DNA of 64,000 nucleotides from assembly GCA_018650165.1 (NCBI GenBank), contig JABIGM010000018.1, positions 1 to 64,000 of the forward strand. The letters are read 5' to 3'. How positions within the stretch are numbered: the first letter of the stretch is position 1; every line of letters begins with the position of its first letter. Below, piece after piece: positions 9,614 to 19,533 of this stretch. The notes under the pieces were generated by a model. The model was not told the origin of the DNA. It worked only from the letters and a program-made list of their open reading frames with translations, and did no database searches. The translations under genes and the position numbers were made by a program. This DNA is from Methanobacteriota archaeon (GTDB taxonomy: Archaea; Thermoplasmatota; Poseidoniia; Poseidoniales; Poseidoniaceae).

Positions 9614-12600
9614 CACTCAGCACCCCCTGCTGCTGCTTCAGAATCTCCTTCGCCAATTCCATGGGAGAAGTCCTTATCCTCGCTGTCGCGGTATTCTTCT
9701 TCCTTAGTTTTGACTGGTCCATCTGTGCCTAGTGCCTCATCGACTACTACATCGATGTTGAAAGGCTTACCATGCACACCACGGCTAGGGTCGATTCCAT
9801 CCTCCCCATATGAGAATTGTATGATTCGATTTGCAGTATTTCTTACTGACAAATTTTCATCATTGTAAACCTTCAGATCATCCATTGCGTTAATCAAACG
9901 GCGCTGCATGTATCCAGACTTACTTGTTCTGACCGCTGTATCAACAAGTGATTCACGTCCAGAAACAGATAGCATAAAGAATTCTGTAGGCTCAAGTCCA
10001 CGCTTGAAAGAAGAAGAGATGAATCCCTTCTCTGGTGCACCTAGTCCGCCACGCTTGAAGTGAGGCAGAACACGCTGGTGGTAACCACGCTCTAATCTTG
10101 CACCACGAACCTTTGCTTGTCCAATACTTCCTGCCATCATTGTCAGGTTATCCATGGAACCACGTGCTCCAGAGATAGCCATTCCAACCGCAGTATTGTT
10201 TCGAGTCAAGAATAGTTCGTCCTTAGCCGCATCTCCTGCAGCTTGCTTACCAAGATCTAGAATGACCATGATGTTCTCCTCAAGGGTTTCCTTTGGAGTT
10301 CGCCCCGGACGTGCTTCATACCCACGACCATCTTTACCGAATTTATCTAACTCAACCTGAACTTCAGAACGAGCTTTTGCGTTATGTCCTTCGATTTCGT
10401 TTAGGGTCTTTTCAGAAAGGTCTTCATCGTCAATTCCAGTTGTGAAACCAAGTGAAGTACACGCTGCAATCGATAGACGAGTGAACTCATCTAGGAATTT
10501 AGCGCCCTTTGTCGAACCATTTGTCTGTACAATGGCGTCAAGAAGACGACCGTCTTCAGCACCAATTGCACGCTTATCTAGAGTTCCGGATACCTGACCG
10601 TTCTTGACAATAACGTCGTCGTTTGAACGGCTCTTGAAACGTAGATGAATGTTATTTGGTATGATTACAGAAATCAAATCTTCACCTTTGAAATATTCGC
10701 CGCTAGGACCTTTGTGGACCTTTGGTAGTTCACCAGTAAAACCAATGTTACCAAGAATCTCTAGACCATTACGCTTTGAGATTTGAGTATCTGGTCTCGA
10801 TAGAAGGTATGCGCCAGAAATGTGGTCGTGGATTCCACCAATAACTGCTCCACCATAACGCGGTGTCAGAATATGTTCTTGTACGCGCATCAAGATTTTA
10901 GCTTCTGCACGTGCTTCTTCTCCTTGAATAACGTGCAAGTTCATCTCGTCACCATCGAAATCTGCGTTGTAAGGAGTACATACTGCCAGATTGAATCTGA
11001 AAGTGTGGCCTTCCATTACGCGAACTTCGTGAACCATCATTGACATACGGTGCAATGAAGGTTGTCGGTTGAAGATTGCAACATCTCCATCGATTAAGTG
11101 TCTCTCTACCAGAAGACCCGGTTTTGGATTACGGTTCATATCAACTGTAGCCAGGCGATCTTCAACACGAGTTCTCTCATCCCATTCATTGTCTGGACTA
11201 CCACAGTGTGGACAAGCAACATCTAGATGCTCTGGGTATTCAGAATCAGGATTTGCAAGTTCGAACTTCCAGCGGTGGTGTAGAACTGCACGTGGATCAT
11301 CTTCATCCAAGGGGTTACCATCAACATCTTCTCCACGAAGGTTTGCGATAGTAGCGGCCTCATCTATAGCATAACTGACGAGTTCTTCGCCACCGGCTAC
11401 TGCACCTTCACGGGTGATGAATTTCTTGACAACTAATCCAGGCAAGAAGTTAGGTGCTGGCAGTACTGAATGTAGGTCGAACCTTGTTGTTGTCTCTTCC
11501 ATACATTCTGGGTTGTGACAACGGTAGCCTGCATTGATTAGACGGCTGCGCTCATTGATTCTTACACGACGGTTGTCACCACGTATTACGTAGTTTACAC
11601 CAGGATGTACATCAGGTCCACGAAGGATCATTTGACGCATTTGTTCACGGTTTCGAGTTGTTACACGAATTGGAACGGTTAGTTCCTTAGCGATCTTAGT
11701 TGGAACTCCAACTTCATTGATACCAAGATAAGGATCTGGCGAGATAACAGAACGTGCACAGAAGTTAACACGCTTACCAGAAAGGTTGGAACGGAAACGT
11801 CCTTCCTTACCCTTTAGACGCTGAGTTAAGGTCTTCAGTGTTCTTCCAGAGCGGTGTCTTGCAGGAGGAATTCCACTGGTTTGGTTATCGAAGTAAGTAG
11901 TAACGTGGTACTGCAACAATTCCCATAGATCTTCAACAATCAACTGAGGTGCACCTGCATCACGGTTTTCACGTAGACGTTGGTTGATTCTTAGAACGTC
12001 AACCAACTTGTGAGTCAAGTCGTCTTCAGAGCGGTCTCCCGAATCCAGAGTAATTGAGGGTCGTACAGTAATTGGGGGAACTGGTAGAACCTTCAAAATA
12101 ATCCATTCTGGACGGTTTTCTTTGTGCATTCCAAGGAAAATCAAGTGATCTTGTGGTATGCCTTGAAGCCATTCACGAATATCACGAGCGTTTAATTTCC
12201 TCTCAATTGCTTTGCCGCCACCTTGTGCTGCAATGTTTTCCTTGAAGGTAGTAGGCTTGTCTAGGACAATCTTTCCTTGCTGGGACTTACAGTGCATACA
12301 AATGGTACGCTTAGCTTCCGAAGTTTTCTTCTCAATCTCCTTGATAATCTTGGAGAATTCAGTTGAACCTACACCGTGCTTTGTGATCAAATCACGGACA
12401 CGGGCTCGGTAGAAATCTTGCTCAGAAAGTCCGGGATTCGAAGGGTGAGTACCTTCAGCATCGTGCAACAGAATCTTGCTACATGAATTACATGTAGCCT
12501 TCAATGAAGTCTTTATCAGATTCACGAAACCAATGTGAACTACAGGTAGTTCCAATTGGATATGACCGAAGTGACCTGGGCTTTCATCATACTTACAGTT

Positions 12601-12804
12601 GTCAGTTGGACAAAGAAGACCTGGCTCAATAACACCCATGTGAGGGTCCATCAATCCTTGACGGTAAGCGTGACCATCGTCCTTGTAGGTATCTGCAGTC
12701 TTAACTTCAACAGATGACATCTTACGAATCTCTGTTGGGTCCATCAATCCAAAGCGGATGCTAGCGATTCTCTTTGGAATCATTGTTGTGCTATTTCGAC
12801 TCAT
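9613..12804 (-). CDS. rpoA1: RNA polymerase subunit A' with a zinc-motif insertion
   Basis: Catalytic clamp-side half of the largest subunit. Seen: the active-site motif NADFDGDEM that binds the catalytic magnesium, [13 protein letters not shown] just before it, the [16 protein letters not shown] block, an N-terminal zinc site ([18 protein letters not shown]), and the C-terminal [16 protein letters not shown]. At 1063 residues it exceeds the usual 870-970. A segment of about 135 residues (about 424-560), with CHNPEC at one end and CPHCG near the other, interrupts a stretch that is normally continuous between VNYVIR...RVRI and [12 protein letters not shown]. The last 60 residues are acidic and Gly/Ala-rich. 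ATG overlaps the rpoB stop as ATGA. Confidence 0.97.
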   Translation of the reverse strand: MSRNSTTMIPKRIASIRFGLMDPTEIRKMSSVEVKTADTYKDDGHAYRQGLMDPHMGVIEPGLLCPTDNCKYDESPGHFGHIQLELPVVHIGFVNLIKTSLKATCNSCSKILLHDAEGTHPSNPGLSEQDFYRARVRDLITKHGVGSTEFSKIIKEIEKKTSEAKRTICMHCKSQQGKIVLDKPTTFKENIAAQGGGKAIERKLNARDIREWLQGIPQDHLIFLGMHKENRPEWIILKVLPVPPITVRPSITLDSGDRSEDDLTHKLVDVLRINQRLRENRDAGAPQLIVEDLWELLQYHVTTYFDNQTSGIPPARHRSGRTLKTLTQRLKGKEGRFRSNLSGKRVNFCARSVISPDPYLGINEVGVPTKIAKELTVPIRVTTRNREQMRQMILRGPDVHPGVNYVIRGDNRRVRINERSRLINAGYRCHNPECMEETTTRFDLHSVLPAPNFLPGLVVKKFITREGAVAGGEELVSYAIDEAATIANLRGEDVDGNPLDEDDPRAVLHHRWKFELANPDSEYPEHLDVACPHCGSPDNEWDERTRVEDRLATVDMNRNPKPGLLVERHLIDGDVAIFNRQPSLHRMSMMVHEVRVMEGHTFRFNLAVCTPYNADFDGDEMNLHVIQGEEARAEAKILMRVQEHILTPRYGGAVIGGIHDHISGAYLLSRPDTQISKRNGLEILGNIGFTGELPKVHKGPSGEYFKGEDLISVIIPNNIHLRFKSRSNDDVIVKNGQVSGTLDKRAIGAEDGRLLDAIVQTNGSTKGAKFLDEFTRLSIAACTSLGFTTGIDDEDLSEKTLNEIEGHNAKARSEVQVELDKFGKDGRGYEARPGRTPKETLEENIMVILDLGKQAAGDAAKDELFLTRNNTAVGMAISGARGSMDNLTMMAGSIGQAKVRGARLERGYHQRVLPHFKRGGLGAPEKGFISSSFKRGLEPTEFFMLSVSGRESLVDTAVRTSKSGYMQRRLINAMDDLKVYNDENLSVRNTANRIIQFSYGEDGIDPSRGVHGKPFNIDVVVDEALGTDGPVKTKEEEYRDSEDKDFSHGIGEGDSEAAAGGAE

Positions 12805-15800
12805 CTGCGGTCCTCCAGTTCTAGACGCATTGCCACTCCGAGACTCTTCATCTCATCCAGTAGTAGCTTGAATGCATAAGAAGTCTGTACCTTGTAGACT
12901 TCTGCTCCATCACCATGAATTGGTGAAACATATGTACGGCGCTTTGGATCAAACCAAGCAACGTGACCAGATTGTGCGCATACGAACAAGTCGATACCGT
13001 CGGACTCGTCCAGCAAACGGTCTTTGATGACCATAGATGCACCATGGGCAATCAAACAGTCACGCTCCATTTCACCAAACCTTAGACCGCCTTGTCGGGC
13101 ACGTCCTTCGGTTGGCTGGCGGGTTAGAATCTGTACACGTCCACGGCTGCGAGCATGTATCTTTCCAGATACCATGTGGTGTAACTTCTGGTAGTAGATA
13201 CATCCTACGAAAATATCTGCAGGGTAAGTTTCACCGGTCTCTCCGTTAATCATTGGTTCACGGCCAGTATGGTCGTATCCATTTCGAACTAGACTGTCAC
13301 GTAGACTGCCTTCTTTTTCTCCACGGAATGCTGTACCATCGATTCTTCGCCCTTCGAGAGAACCGACCTTACCACCAATCATCTCAAGAACGTGAGCTAC
13401 TGTCATTCGAGACGGAATAGCGTGCGGGTTGATGATTAGGTCTGGAACGATTCCATCACGAGTAAATGGTAAGTCTTCAGCATCGACTAGACGACCGATA
13501 ACTCCCTTTTGTCCGTGGCGTGAAGCGAACTTGTCTCCAACTTCAGGTACCTTGTGTGAACGGACCATTGTTCGAACAAGACGTCCAGAATCTAGAGATT
13601 CTGTTACGAATACGTTCTCGACCCATCCCTTCTCACCATGACGAATAGGCATAGATGATTCACGGCGTTCTTGTGCTTGTAGGAATGCTCCTGCACCTGT
13701 CTCTTCTAAGAATCGAGGAGGGCTTGTCTTTCCAACAAGTACATCTCCTCCTTCAAGATACTTTTCTGGGCGTGGCAATCCATCGCCTTCGAGGTGATCA
13801 TAAGCACCTACAGGCTTCAGACCTTTGACTTCTTCAAGGCCTGTTCCTGGGATTTCAATCTCTTCGACCTGTCCACCTGGGAAACGTCGACGTTCAGCAT
13901 TGTATGTACGGTTGAACGTGGAACGTCCAAGTGCACGCTGAATACTAGAACGGTTCATGATTACAGCGTCTTGCATGTTGTAGCCATGCAAACTCATAAC
14001 TGCAACGATGAAGTTCTGTCCACCTGGGCGGCTATCGAACTTCGTAGTGTCCATTGCTTGGGTATGAGTAATGGAGCGCTGCGGATAATGCAGGATATGC
14101 AGTCTTGTATCTGGGCGCAGACGGTAGTTTGCGCTTGGTAGACCCAAGGATTGCTTGACCATTGCTGTTCCACCTGTAACACGGGGTGTAGAGTTGTGTT
14201 CGGGGTAAGGAATTAGTGAAGCACATACACCTAGAACCAATTGAGGATCTATCTCACAATGTGTGTGCTCTGGGGTGTAAAGCAAGTCTACATCGAATAC
14301 TGCGGTTGCTTTCGTACCATTTGGCATGGTAATGTTAGCCTGTAGTTTTGCAGATGTTGCTGCAGGCTCGCCAAGGTTCAACCAAGTAACTGCGGAATGG
14401 CTCAATGGCCTTCCTGCGAATTCGTTACCTTCTGGTACAACTTCTGGTAGAACATATGGACGAGGTGAGATATAGAGGTCTTCTTCTTCCTCTGCATCTA
14501 TCCACTCAACTACACCTTCATTGACTAAATCATTGAAAGTAAGTTCTCCGGATGAAACCATCTCAAGATGCTTCTGAGTGAGTCTTGGTGCACCATCATA
14601 TAGAATTAAGACAGGTCGTAGTATTCGTCCCTTATCTGTATTGATGAAGATATCACGGTTTGGTGCATCATATCTGATAGAGACTTCAGGGCGGATTGCA
14701 CCACGACGGCGCGCATTCTTGAACTGAGTTACAAGATTTTTACCGCGCTTGTGGATTCCGTAAATGTCACCATTTACGTGAATTCTATCACCATCAGCCC
14801 AATCATCGGGTTGGTAAACGTCCATTTCATCCAAGCGTGCTCGGATTTCGGTTTCTGGTACTGCTTCAGAGACATCGATCATCTGAGCTGCATTCTTTAC
14901 CAGGCCACAGTTCTGACCTTCCGGGGTCTCGTTAGGACACAAACGTCCCCACTGAGTCGGGTGCAGGTCACGTGCTTCGAAGTGAGGTTGGCTTCTAACA
15001 AGAGGACTGGTCACTCGGCGCATGTGAGATAGTGCAGATAAGAAAGTAGTTCGGTCGAGAAGTTGGCTGACACCAGATCTTCCGCCAACCCAGTTTCCAG
15101 TTGCTAGAGCATGCATAATTTTGCTTGTTAGAACATCTGGCCTGAGACATGATGTGATTTTTAACTCGCGCTTTCGGTTGTGGTGGCGTTCAAGTTGGTA
15201 CTTCAGATCACGAGCTAGTTGACCCATTGAAACTCGGAACAAGTCTTCAATCAAATCTCCTGCAAGACGAACACGCTTGTTTGCATAGTGGTCTTTGTCG
15301 TTTGGCTTACGGCTAGTGATAGCCATTTCCAAAACTTGACGAACAATTCTTCCAAGGAAGATAGCCTTCTTCTTACGATCTTCATATTGGTCACCCAAGT
15401 GAGGCAGAAGTTCGCGGTCAAGTAACTGAGTGACACGTGCTTCACGGTATTCCTTTTGTTGTCCTGCGGCGAATTTCTTTTGTAGCCACTCATGTGCTTC
15501 CTCAAGTGAATCAACAGCATATTCTTCATTGTCTTTCAGTTCGTTGATGTTTGCAACAATGAATTTGAAAGTTTCAGTTGGACCTGCGATAGCTTGGAAC
15601 AAATCTTGGTCGTTCTCAATTCCTAGTGCTCTCATCAAAAGCACAACTGGGATTGCAGTTGTTCCAGCGGTACTAATTTTGACCATTAGCATACCGTCAC
15701 GGCGCTTTTCTACAGTTAGAGGCTTTCTCATACCATCTTTCTGCGAGAAAATCTTAGCGACCTCTGTCTGCTTTGCATAACGATTGTTGATTTCAACAGT

Positions 15801-16412
15801 TACACGGTTAGGTGCAAGGTCTTCCATTGAGATTAGAACACGCTCTGTACCGTTAATGATAAAGTAGCCACCTGGGTCAAGAGGGTCTTCGCCCTTTGTC
15901 CTTAGTAGCCCGTCTAACATCTTCCGATCTTCGTCAGAGGTTGTTGCATGAAGAACACGGTCTCCTGCAATGTGGTTTGAATGTAAGTTACATCTACGGC
16001 TGCGAACCATGATTGGCATATTTCCGACCTGCACTCCCTTCTCAGGCTGCCCAGGTACTCCATTACGGTAGATTGTGAAATCCATACGTACAGGTGACAT
16101 GTAAGTCAACTTACGTAGACGGCATTCCATTGGTGATGACGGATGGTCACTTCCATCTGCTTCACGAATCGTCGGTTCACCGAGTTGGATATTCTTCACA
16201 CGGATGATGATATCTTGGTCGATTACGTCAAGTTTGACTAGACCGCCTTTGTCATCTTCAACTTCTTCGTCGGTACCTACGCGGATACCACGTACGATTT
16301 TCTCCATTCGAGACAGAGAGTTATCTCCAGCAGGAATACAATCATCGTATGATGCTAACTGGTGATTAACCAGGCTACGTTCTCTGAAAAAAGATTCAAT
16401 AATTTCCTTCAT
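12801..16412 (-). CDS. rpoB: RNA polymerase subunit B (undivided)
   Basis: The second-largest RNA polymerase subunit, 1203 residues, encoded as a single gene; many methanogens and haloarchaea split it into B'' and B', so the undivided form fits the Thermoplasmata side. Seen: RLCPNETPEGQNCGLVKN, GYNMQDAVIMNRSS, KVPEVGDKFASRHGQKGVIG (hybrid-binding and active-centre lysines) and the C-terminal GGLRFGEMERDCLIAHGA clamp block. The usual zinc-ribbon near the C-terminus is reduced: only one Cys (FVCAQSGHVAWFD) is evident where archaeal B normally has two CxxC pairs. A GAGGTG ribosome-binding motif precedes ATG 16412. It follows rpoH after 14 bases. Confidence 0.97.
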   Translation of the reverse strand: MKEIIESFFRERSLVNHQLASYDDCIPAGDNSLSRMEKIVRGIRVGTDEEVEDDKGGLVKLDVIDQDIIIRVKNIQLGEPTIREADGSDHPSSPMECRLRKLTYMSPVRMDFTIYRNGVPGQPEKGVQVGNMPIMVRSRRCNLHSNHIAGDRVLHATTSDEDRKMLDGLLRTKGEDPLDPGGYFIINGTERVLISMEDLAPNRVTVEINNRYAKQTEVAKIFSQKDGMRKPLTVEKRRDGMLMVKISTAGTTAIPVVLLMRALGIENDQDLFQAIAGPTETFKFIVANINELKDNEEYAVDSLEEAHEWLQKKFAAGQQKEYREARVTQLLDRELLPHLGDQYEDRKKKAIFLGRIVRQVLEMAITSRKPNDKDHYANKRVRLAGDLIEDLFRVSMGQLARDLKYQLERHHNRKRELKITSCLRPDVLTSKIMHALATGNWVGGRSGVSQLLDRTTFLSALSHMRRVTSPLVRSQPHFEARDLHPTQWGRLCPNETPEGQNCGLVKNAAQMIDVSEAVPETEIRARLDEMDVYQPDDWADGDRIHVNGDIYGIHKRGKNLVTQFKNARRRGAIRPEVSIRYDAPNRDIFINTDKGRILRPVLILYDGAPRLTQKHLEMVSSGELTFNDLVNEGVVEWIDAEEEEDLYISPRPYVLPEVVPEGNEFAGRPLSHSAVTWLNLGEPAATSAKLQANITMPNGTKATAVFDVDLLYTPEHTHCEIDPQLVLGVCASLIPYPEHNSTPRVTGGTAMVKQSLGLPSANYRLRPDTRLHILHYPQRSITHTQAMDTTKFDSRPGGQNFIVAVMSLHGYNMQDAVIMNRSSIQRALGRSTFNRTYNAERRRFPGGQVEEIEIPGTGLEEVKGLKPVGAYDHLEGDGLPRPEKYLEGGDVLVGKTSPPRFLEETGAGAFLQAQERRESSMPIRHGEKGWVENVFVTESLDSGRLVRTMVRSHKVPEVGDKFASRHGQKGVIGRLVDAEDLPFTRDGIVPDLIINPHAIPSRMTVAHVLEMIGGKVGSLEGRRIDGTAFRGEKEGSLRDSLVRNGYDHTGREPMINGETGETYPADIFVGCIYYQKLHHMVSGKIHARSRGRVQILTRQPTEGRARQGGLRFGEMERDCLIAHGASMVIKDRLLDESDGIDLFVCAQSGHVAWFDPKRRTYVSPIHGDGAEVYKVQTSYAFKLLLDEMKSLGVAMRLELEDRR

Positions 16413-16426
16413 GATACCACCTCAGC

Positions 16427-17047
16427 TCAGCTGCCCTCCACTATCAGTCGATAAGCAACTGATTTACCAGCAGATGGTGATTTACGAATAACCTTGAGTA
16501 CACGGTCAGATAGCCATCCTGCGGGAAGAGGGGTAATTTCTTCATCGCCTTCAGACTCTTTTTCTCGTGCTGACTCAACGGTTTCCTTAATCACTTGGAC
16601 AACTGGATCGGTAATGAGAATCTTCGGAAGAAGTTCTTTTGCAAGGCGTGGTTCGCCAGTTTCTTCGTCGGTAGCAAGAAGACCCCATGGGGCAAGGGCT
16701 TCTTCTTCATCCTCTACGGGTACAAGTTCCTGGTGAGGAACGAGAATGTGATTTAGTGCATTGAATTTTGTTGCAGCCAAATTCATATCATCATCATCAA
16801 GAGCTTTCTTTGAGATGGTAATTTTACGACTACGGCGCTTTTGACGGCGGTTTCCAAGTTCTGCAAGAGCATTCATTGCACCAGTGAAAATTTCGTCATC
16901 CTTCGAAACTCCAAGACACGAGGCAATTTCATCCGCCGGCATGGCTTTTATGTCCGTCATATTACGGTCAGTAGCCAATTTGTGAGCGTATTCCTCAGCA
17001 ATTCCCATTTCCATCAAGCGCTTCTTGGTTGCCGACTTAACTACCAA
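16427..17047 (-). CDS. rpoH: RNA polymerase subunit H with long N-terminal extension
   Basis: The archaeal homologue of the C-terminal domain of eukaryotic RPB5. Seen: NHILVPHQELV at about residue 100, LLPKILITDPVVQVI, and the C-terminal VIRKSPSAGKSVAYRLIV. The family is usually about 80 residues; this protein has 206. The first 95 form an added domain, whose first 50 residues are homologous to the start of RpoA'' in this operon, followed by a basic linker; there is also an insert of about 20 acidic residues before the last motif. I place the start at the TTG (17047) because it gives MVVKSATKK, matching the ATG start of RpoA''; no ATG lies upstream in frame before the tRNA. Confidence 0.92.
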   Translation of the reverse strand: MVVKSATKKRLMEMGIAEEYAHKLATDRNMTDIKAMPADEIASCLGVSKDDEIFTGAMNALAELGNRRQKRRSRKITISKKALDDDDMNLAATKFNALNHILVPHQELVPVEDEEEALAPWGLLATDEETGEPRLAKELLPKILITDPVVQVIKETVESAREKESEGDEEITPLPAGWLSDRVLKVIRKSPSAGKSVAYRLIVEGS

Positions 17048-17096
17048 ATAAATTCCCCCATAAGCCCGCCATACACCGGTCCTGCTTCTTGTCAGG

Positions 17097-17170
17097 CGGG
17101 CCTGACGGGGTTCGAACCCGCGACCGTCCGGTTAAAAGCCGGACGCTCTACCTGACTAAGCTACAGGCCC
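17097..17170 (-). tRNA. tRNA-Lys (anticodon UUU)
   Basis: The minus strand folds as a complete 74-base cloverleaf: a 7-bp acceptor stem GGGCCTG/CAGGCCC (17170-17164 with 17104-17098), a D arm with TAGCTTAGTCAGGTAGAGC, an anticodon arm GTCCGGC-TTTTAAC with anticodon TTT, and a T arm with GGTTCGAACCC. The discriminator base is G and no CCA is encoded. No intron is apparent. It lies 49 bases upstream of rpoH on the same strand, so the polymerase operon may be transcribed together with it. Confidence 0.95.
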
Positions 17171-17343
17171 AAATGTATGTCTTGGGCTTTGTGGCCGACC
17201 TGCAAGTGGTTCTTAAAGCCTCCGCCATCCATAATTACCATCTAAAGGCAAGACTCGTAGGGAATGCAAGTCCGACTCTTTACAGTATTGTGGTTAGAGC
17301 CAAGAGGCATAAAGGCTTCGGCACAGACGGAGGGGTGGGGCAC

Positions 17344-18696
17344 ATGGCGGAAAGGGAAGTATTTACTGCCGAAGATGCGGCATTAGAGGTTGGACGCCTT
17401 GAGCGAGCCCCCAGTACATCTTTTTGGTCACCGCGTGAGGGCTTCAACTTCAAATTAATCATACCCCCAACTGTTTATCCACCAAGAGAAGATACTAACC
17501 TTTTAGCAAAGAGAATCGTGGCATTAGGCCCAGGACGAGGTAGAACATTTCTTGAGATTGGAAGCGGTTCTGGCGCACTTTGCGTACTTGCATCTTCTAT
17601 GGGATGGAAAGTGAGCGGGTGCGACATTAACCCCTTCGCCGTAGCCGCCACTAGAGGCAATTTGGAGAACAATGGTTTTACAGGAGAAATTCGCGAAGGA
17701 GGGGTTGGCCCAGAACCATTTCCCTTTGAGAAATCATATGATTTGATAATTTGGAATTTACCATATATTGTGCCACAAGAAATCGAACAGGTTCTAGGGC
17801 CGATGGAAGAAGCTGCGCTAATCGATACTGATGACCAGGGGTTGGGTAATAGGTTTCTATGTAGCATCACCAGTAACCACTTACTCGCCCCGAAGGGTAG
17901 AGTTCTTGCATTAGGCAGAGAAAATTCAGTAGTTGATACAAAATATTTAGCACACCGCGTTTGGGATGAAATTGAATTTGAAGATGGAGAAAGGTTGGAA
18001 TTAACATGCTATTGGCGGCCATTCGAAGGAGCCACTAGCACATTCCTGGAAAGCACGGGTTCTACCAATGAAGATCTCTTTGCTAAAACAGGAATCGGCA
18101 CCCACATTTCTACGAGTTGGCAAACGGCAGGCAGAGGGAGAAGAGGGCGGACTTGGACCTCTATAGAAGGTTCTTATGCGGGGTCATGGATTGTCGCAGA
18201 AGGTTCGGAAATTAATCCCGGGCACCTACAATTATCCGGTGGCTTAGCTGTACTAAAATCTCTAAATAAAAGTGAATTAAGATTGAAATGGCCAAATGAC
18301 ATATTAATCGGTAAAAGAAAGGTTTGTGGTGTTTTAGCAGAAGGGAGAACTTTCGAAGATGGAACACGAGTAGTGCTTGGTTTTGGAATTAATCTCAAAT
18401 CAGGGGAACATAACGTTGATGTAGAAATTGCAACACTTGAGGAAATAATTAATATCGAGCATAATGAATTTGATGGAAGGTTAAATTGTGAACTCGCATC
18501 CTTACTCGAATCTTTAGATGACATCCCCCCAATACGGTATTCGGAAATACGAAGTGAAGTATTGAAAGAGATGCGCCGTATGGGCAAACCAATGTTCAAG
18601 GGTGAAATTTATGATGATTTCAATTTGAATAATTCTGGTGAATTAATTCTTGGAACTAATATTGTGGATGATGGTGAAGAGATTTCTTGGAACTAA
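17344..18696 (+). CDS. Fusion of a PrmC/HemK-like methyltransferase and biotin protein ligase
   Basis: A 450-residue two-domain protein. Residues 1-225 are an S-adenosylmethionine methyltransferase: VYPPREDTNLLA, the SAM loop EIGSGSGALC, the acidic GCDINPFA, and N138-LPY141, the (N/D)PPY-type catalytic motif of the HemK/Mtq2 group. Residues about 233-450 are a BirA-type biotin protein ligase catalytic domain: STGSTNEDLF, TAGRGRRGRTW (about 263), LKWPNDILIG (about 316) and KVCGVLAEG, with no DNA-binding domain. The ligase would attach biotin to the carrier protein encoded at 37.4 kb. A longer open frame extends back through the tRNA gene and is rejected; ATG 17344 gives a sensible start. The stop overlaps the convergent membrane gene by four bases. 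Confidence 0.88.
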   Translation: MAEREVFTAEDAALEVGRLERAPSTSFWSPREGFNFKLIIPPTVYPPREDTNLLAKRIVALGPGRGRTFLEIGSGSGALCVLASSMGWKVSGCDINPFAVAATRGNLENNGFTGEIREGGVGPEPFPFEKSYDLIIWNLPYIVPQEIEQVLGPMEEAALIDTDDQGLGNRFLCSITSNHLLAPKGRVLALGRENSVVDTKYLAHRVWDEIEFEDGERLELTCYWRPFEGATSTFLESTGSTNEDLFAKTGIGTHISTSWQTAGRGRRGRTWTSIEGSYAGSWIVAEGSEINPGHLQLSGGLAVLKSLNKSELRLKWPNDILIGKRKVCGVLAEGRTFEDGTRVVLGFGINLKSGEHNVDVEIATLEEIINIEHNEFDGRLNCELASLLESLDDIPPIRYSEIRSEVLKEMRRMGKPMFKGEIYDDFNLNNSGELILGTNIVDDGEEISWN

Positions 18697-19160
18697 TCTT
18701 CCAACACCGCTTCAATCGGATCATCTTTCGCAAGTGCGACTTTCTTCCAAATTCCAAATGCAAGGATTGCAGTCCCGATTACATATGGCAGCAAATCAAA
18801 AATAATGCCACGGGTCACTGAATATTCGATTGATGAATCTTCATTTCCTAATATGATAAATGAATGCACGCCTGACTCTTGTGCGGTAAATTCCCAGTTC
18901 GAGTCAACATCGCTGTACTGTTCTAACTCCCCCGAAGGCAGCACGACTGTAGGCCTAACTTGGCCATCTAATACTTCAAGCGAAAAGGTGTCCCCTTCAG
19001 ATAAATCATACTTGATGACGAATTCGTTATCATCCCCTTCGTTGATTGTTGTTGGAACTGACCAAGTTTGTATAATGAACATCACTAATATTATCGAAGC
19101 CCCAACGAGAATCATGACATCCTGGCCCCTGACAGGTGGTGCCTCTCCGCTTGCGCCCAT
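18693..19160 (-). CDS. Small membrane protein with an extracytoplasmic beta domain
   Basis: A 155-residue protein of unknown function. Seen: an N-terminal helix (VMILVGASIILVMFIIQTW), about 80 residues of polar, beta-prone sequence likely outside the cell (EGDTFSLEVLDGQVRP, AQESGVHSFIILG), then a second helix (LLPYVIGTAILAFGIW) and a short acidic cytoplasmic tail. The middle resembles the pre-peptidase/emp24-like beta sandwiches often found in archaeal surface proteins, but I cannot assign a family. A TTG at 19190 would overlap the stop of the upstream gene by four bases and add ten residues; ATG 19160 is preferred because the added residues are histidine-rich and look like leader. Confidence 0.7.
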   Translation of the reverse strand: MGASGEAPPVRGQDVMILVGASIILVMFIIQTWSVPTTINEGDDNEFVIKYDLSEGDTFSLEVLDGQVRPTVVLPSGELEQYSDVDSNWEFTAQESGVHSFIILGNEDSSIEYSVTRGIIFDLLPYVIGTAILAFGIWKKVALAKDDPIEAVLED

Positions 19161-19186
19161 ATGGTGATGGAGTTGACTAAGGCACT

Positions 19187-19471
19187 TCAACGCTTTCTTG
19201 GCCTTCTAGTGAAACCCATGCGCTCTCTTACCAATCTAATCTTGCCACTTGCGGTCTGGCTGATTACTCTACCGCTAGACAATGATTCCTTTACAGAATC
19301 ATAATTTGTTAGTCCTACAACAATAATGCATTTGTCATTTTCGAAGTCATATATTTTGACTGGTAATTCGGAAAGATGCTTCTCAAGTTCGCTCCTTGAG
19401 TTAAAATCTTGACAAATACAACCAATCCACCGACGCTTACCTCGTAACGCCTTGGTCAATTTCTTCGCCAT
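19187..19471 (-). CDS. Possible RNase P protein component 2 (Pop5/Rpp14 family)
   Basis: A 94-residue basic protein. Seen: an N-terminal LRGKRRWIGCI strand like the LRxKKRYIxF start of archaeal Pop5, a KIYDFENDKCIIVVGLTNYDSV stretch at the place of the RNA-contacting core strand, and a C-terminal SGKIRLVRERM resembling the VSGTIKRLKRK end of Pop5. If correct it is part of the tRNA 5'-processing ribonucleoprotein. The match is by eye and partial; the protein is shorter than the usual 110-120 residues. The start ATG 19471 is preceded by AGGGAG at good spacing, better than the ATG six codons earlier. Confidence 0.45.
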   Translation of the reverse strand: MAKKLTKALRGKRRWIGCICQDFNSRSELEKHLSELPVKIYDFENDKCIIVVGLTNYDSVKESLSSGRVISQTASGKIRLVRERMGFTRRPRKR

Positions 19472-19533
19472 ATTGCTCCCTGAGAGCATTGTCTTAACAT
19501 AATGCCGTTGCTCGCGTTACGAAGGCGAGTGAA

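Noticed and set aside
11090-11535. Intein in RpoA'
   Set aside because: The inserted segment is only about 135 residues and lacks the N-terminal Cys/Ser block and the terminal His-Asn that inteins need.
16427-17047. RpoH extension read as an independent gene fused by error
   Set aside because: The same domain is at the start of RpoA'', in frame in both, so it is a genuine part of both proteins.
17089-17343. Upstream extension of the methyltransferase-ligase frame (85 codons)
   Set aside because: It runs through the tRNA-Lys gene on the other strand; protein homology begins only after ATG 17344.
19187-19489. SRP19 as an identity for the small basic protein
   Set aside because: It lacks the SRP19 core motifs; the start and end fit Pop5 better, though still only partly.
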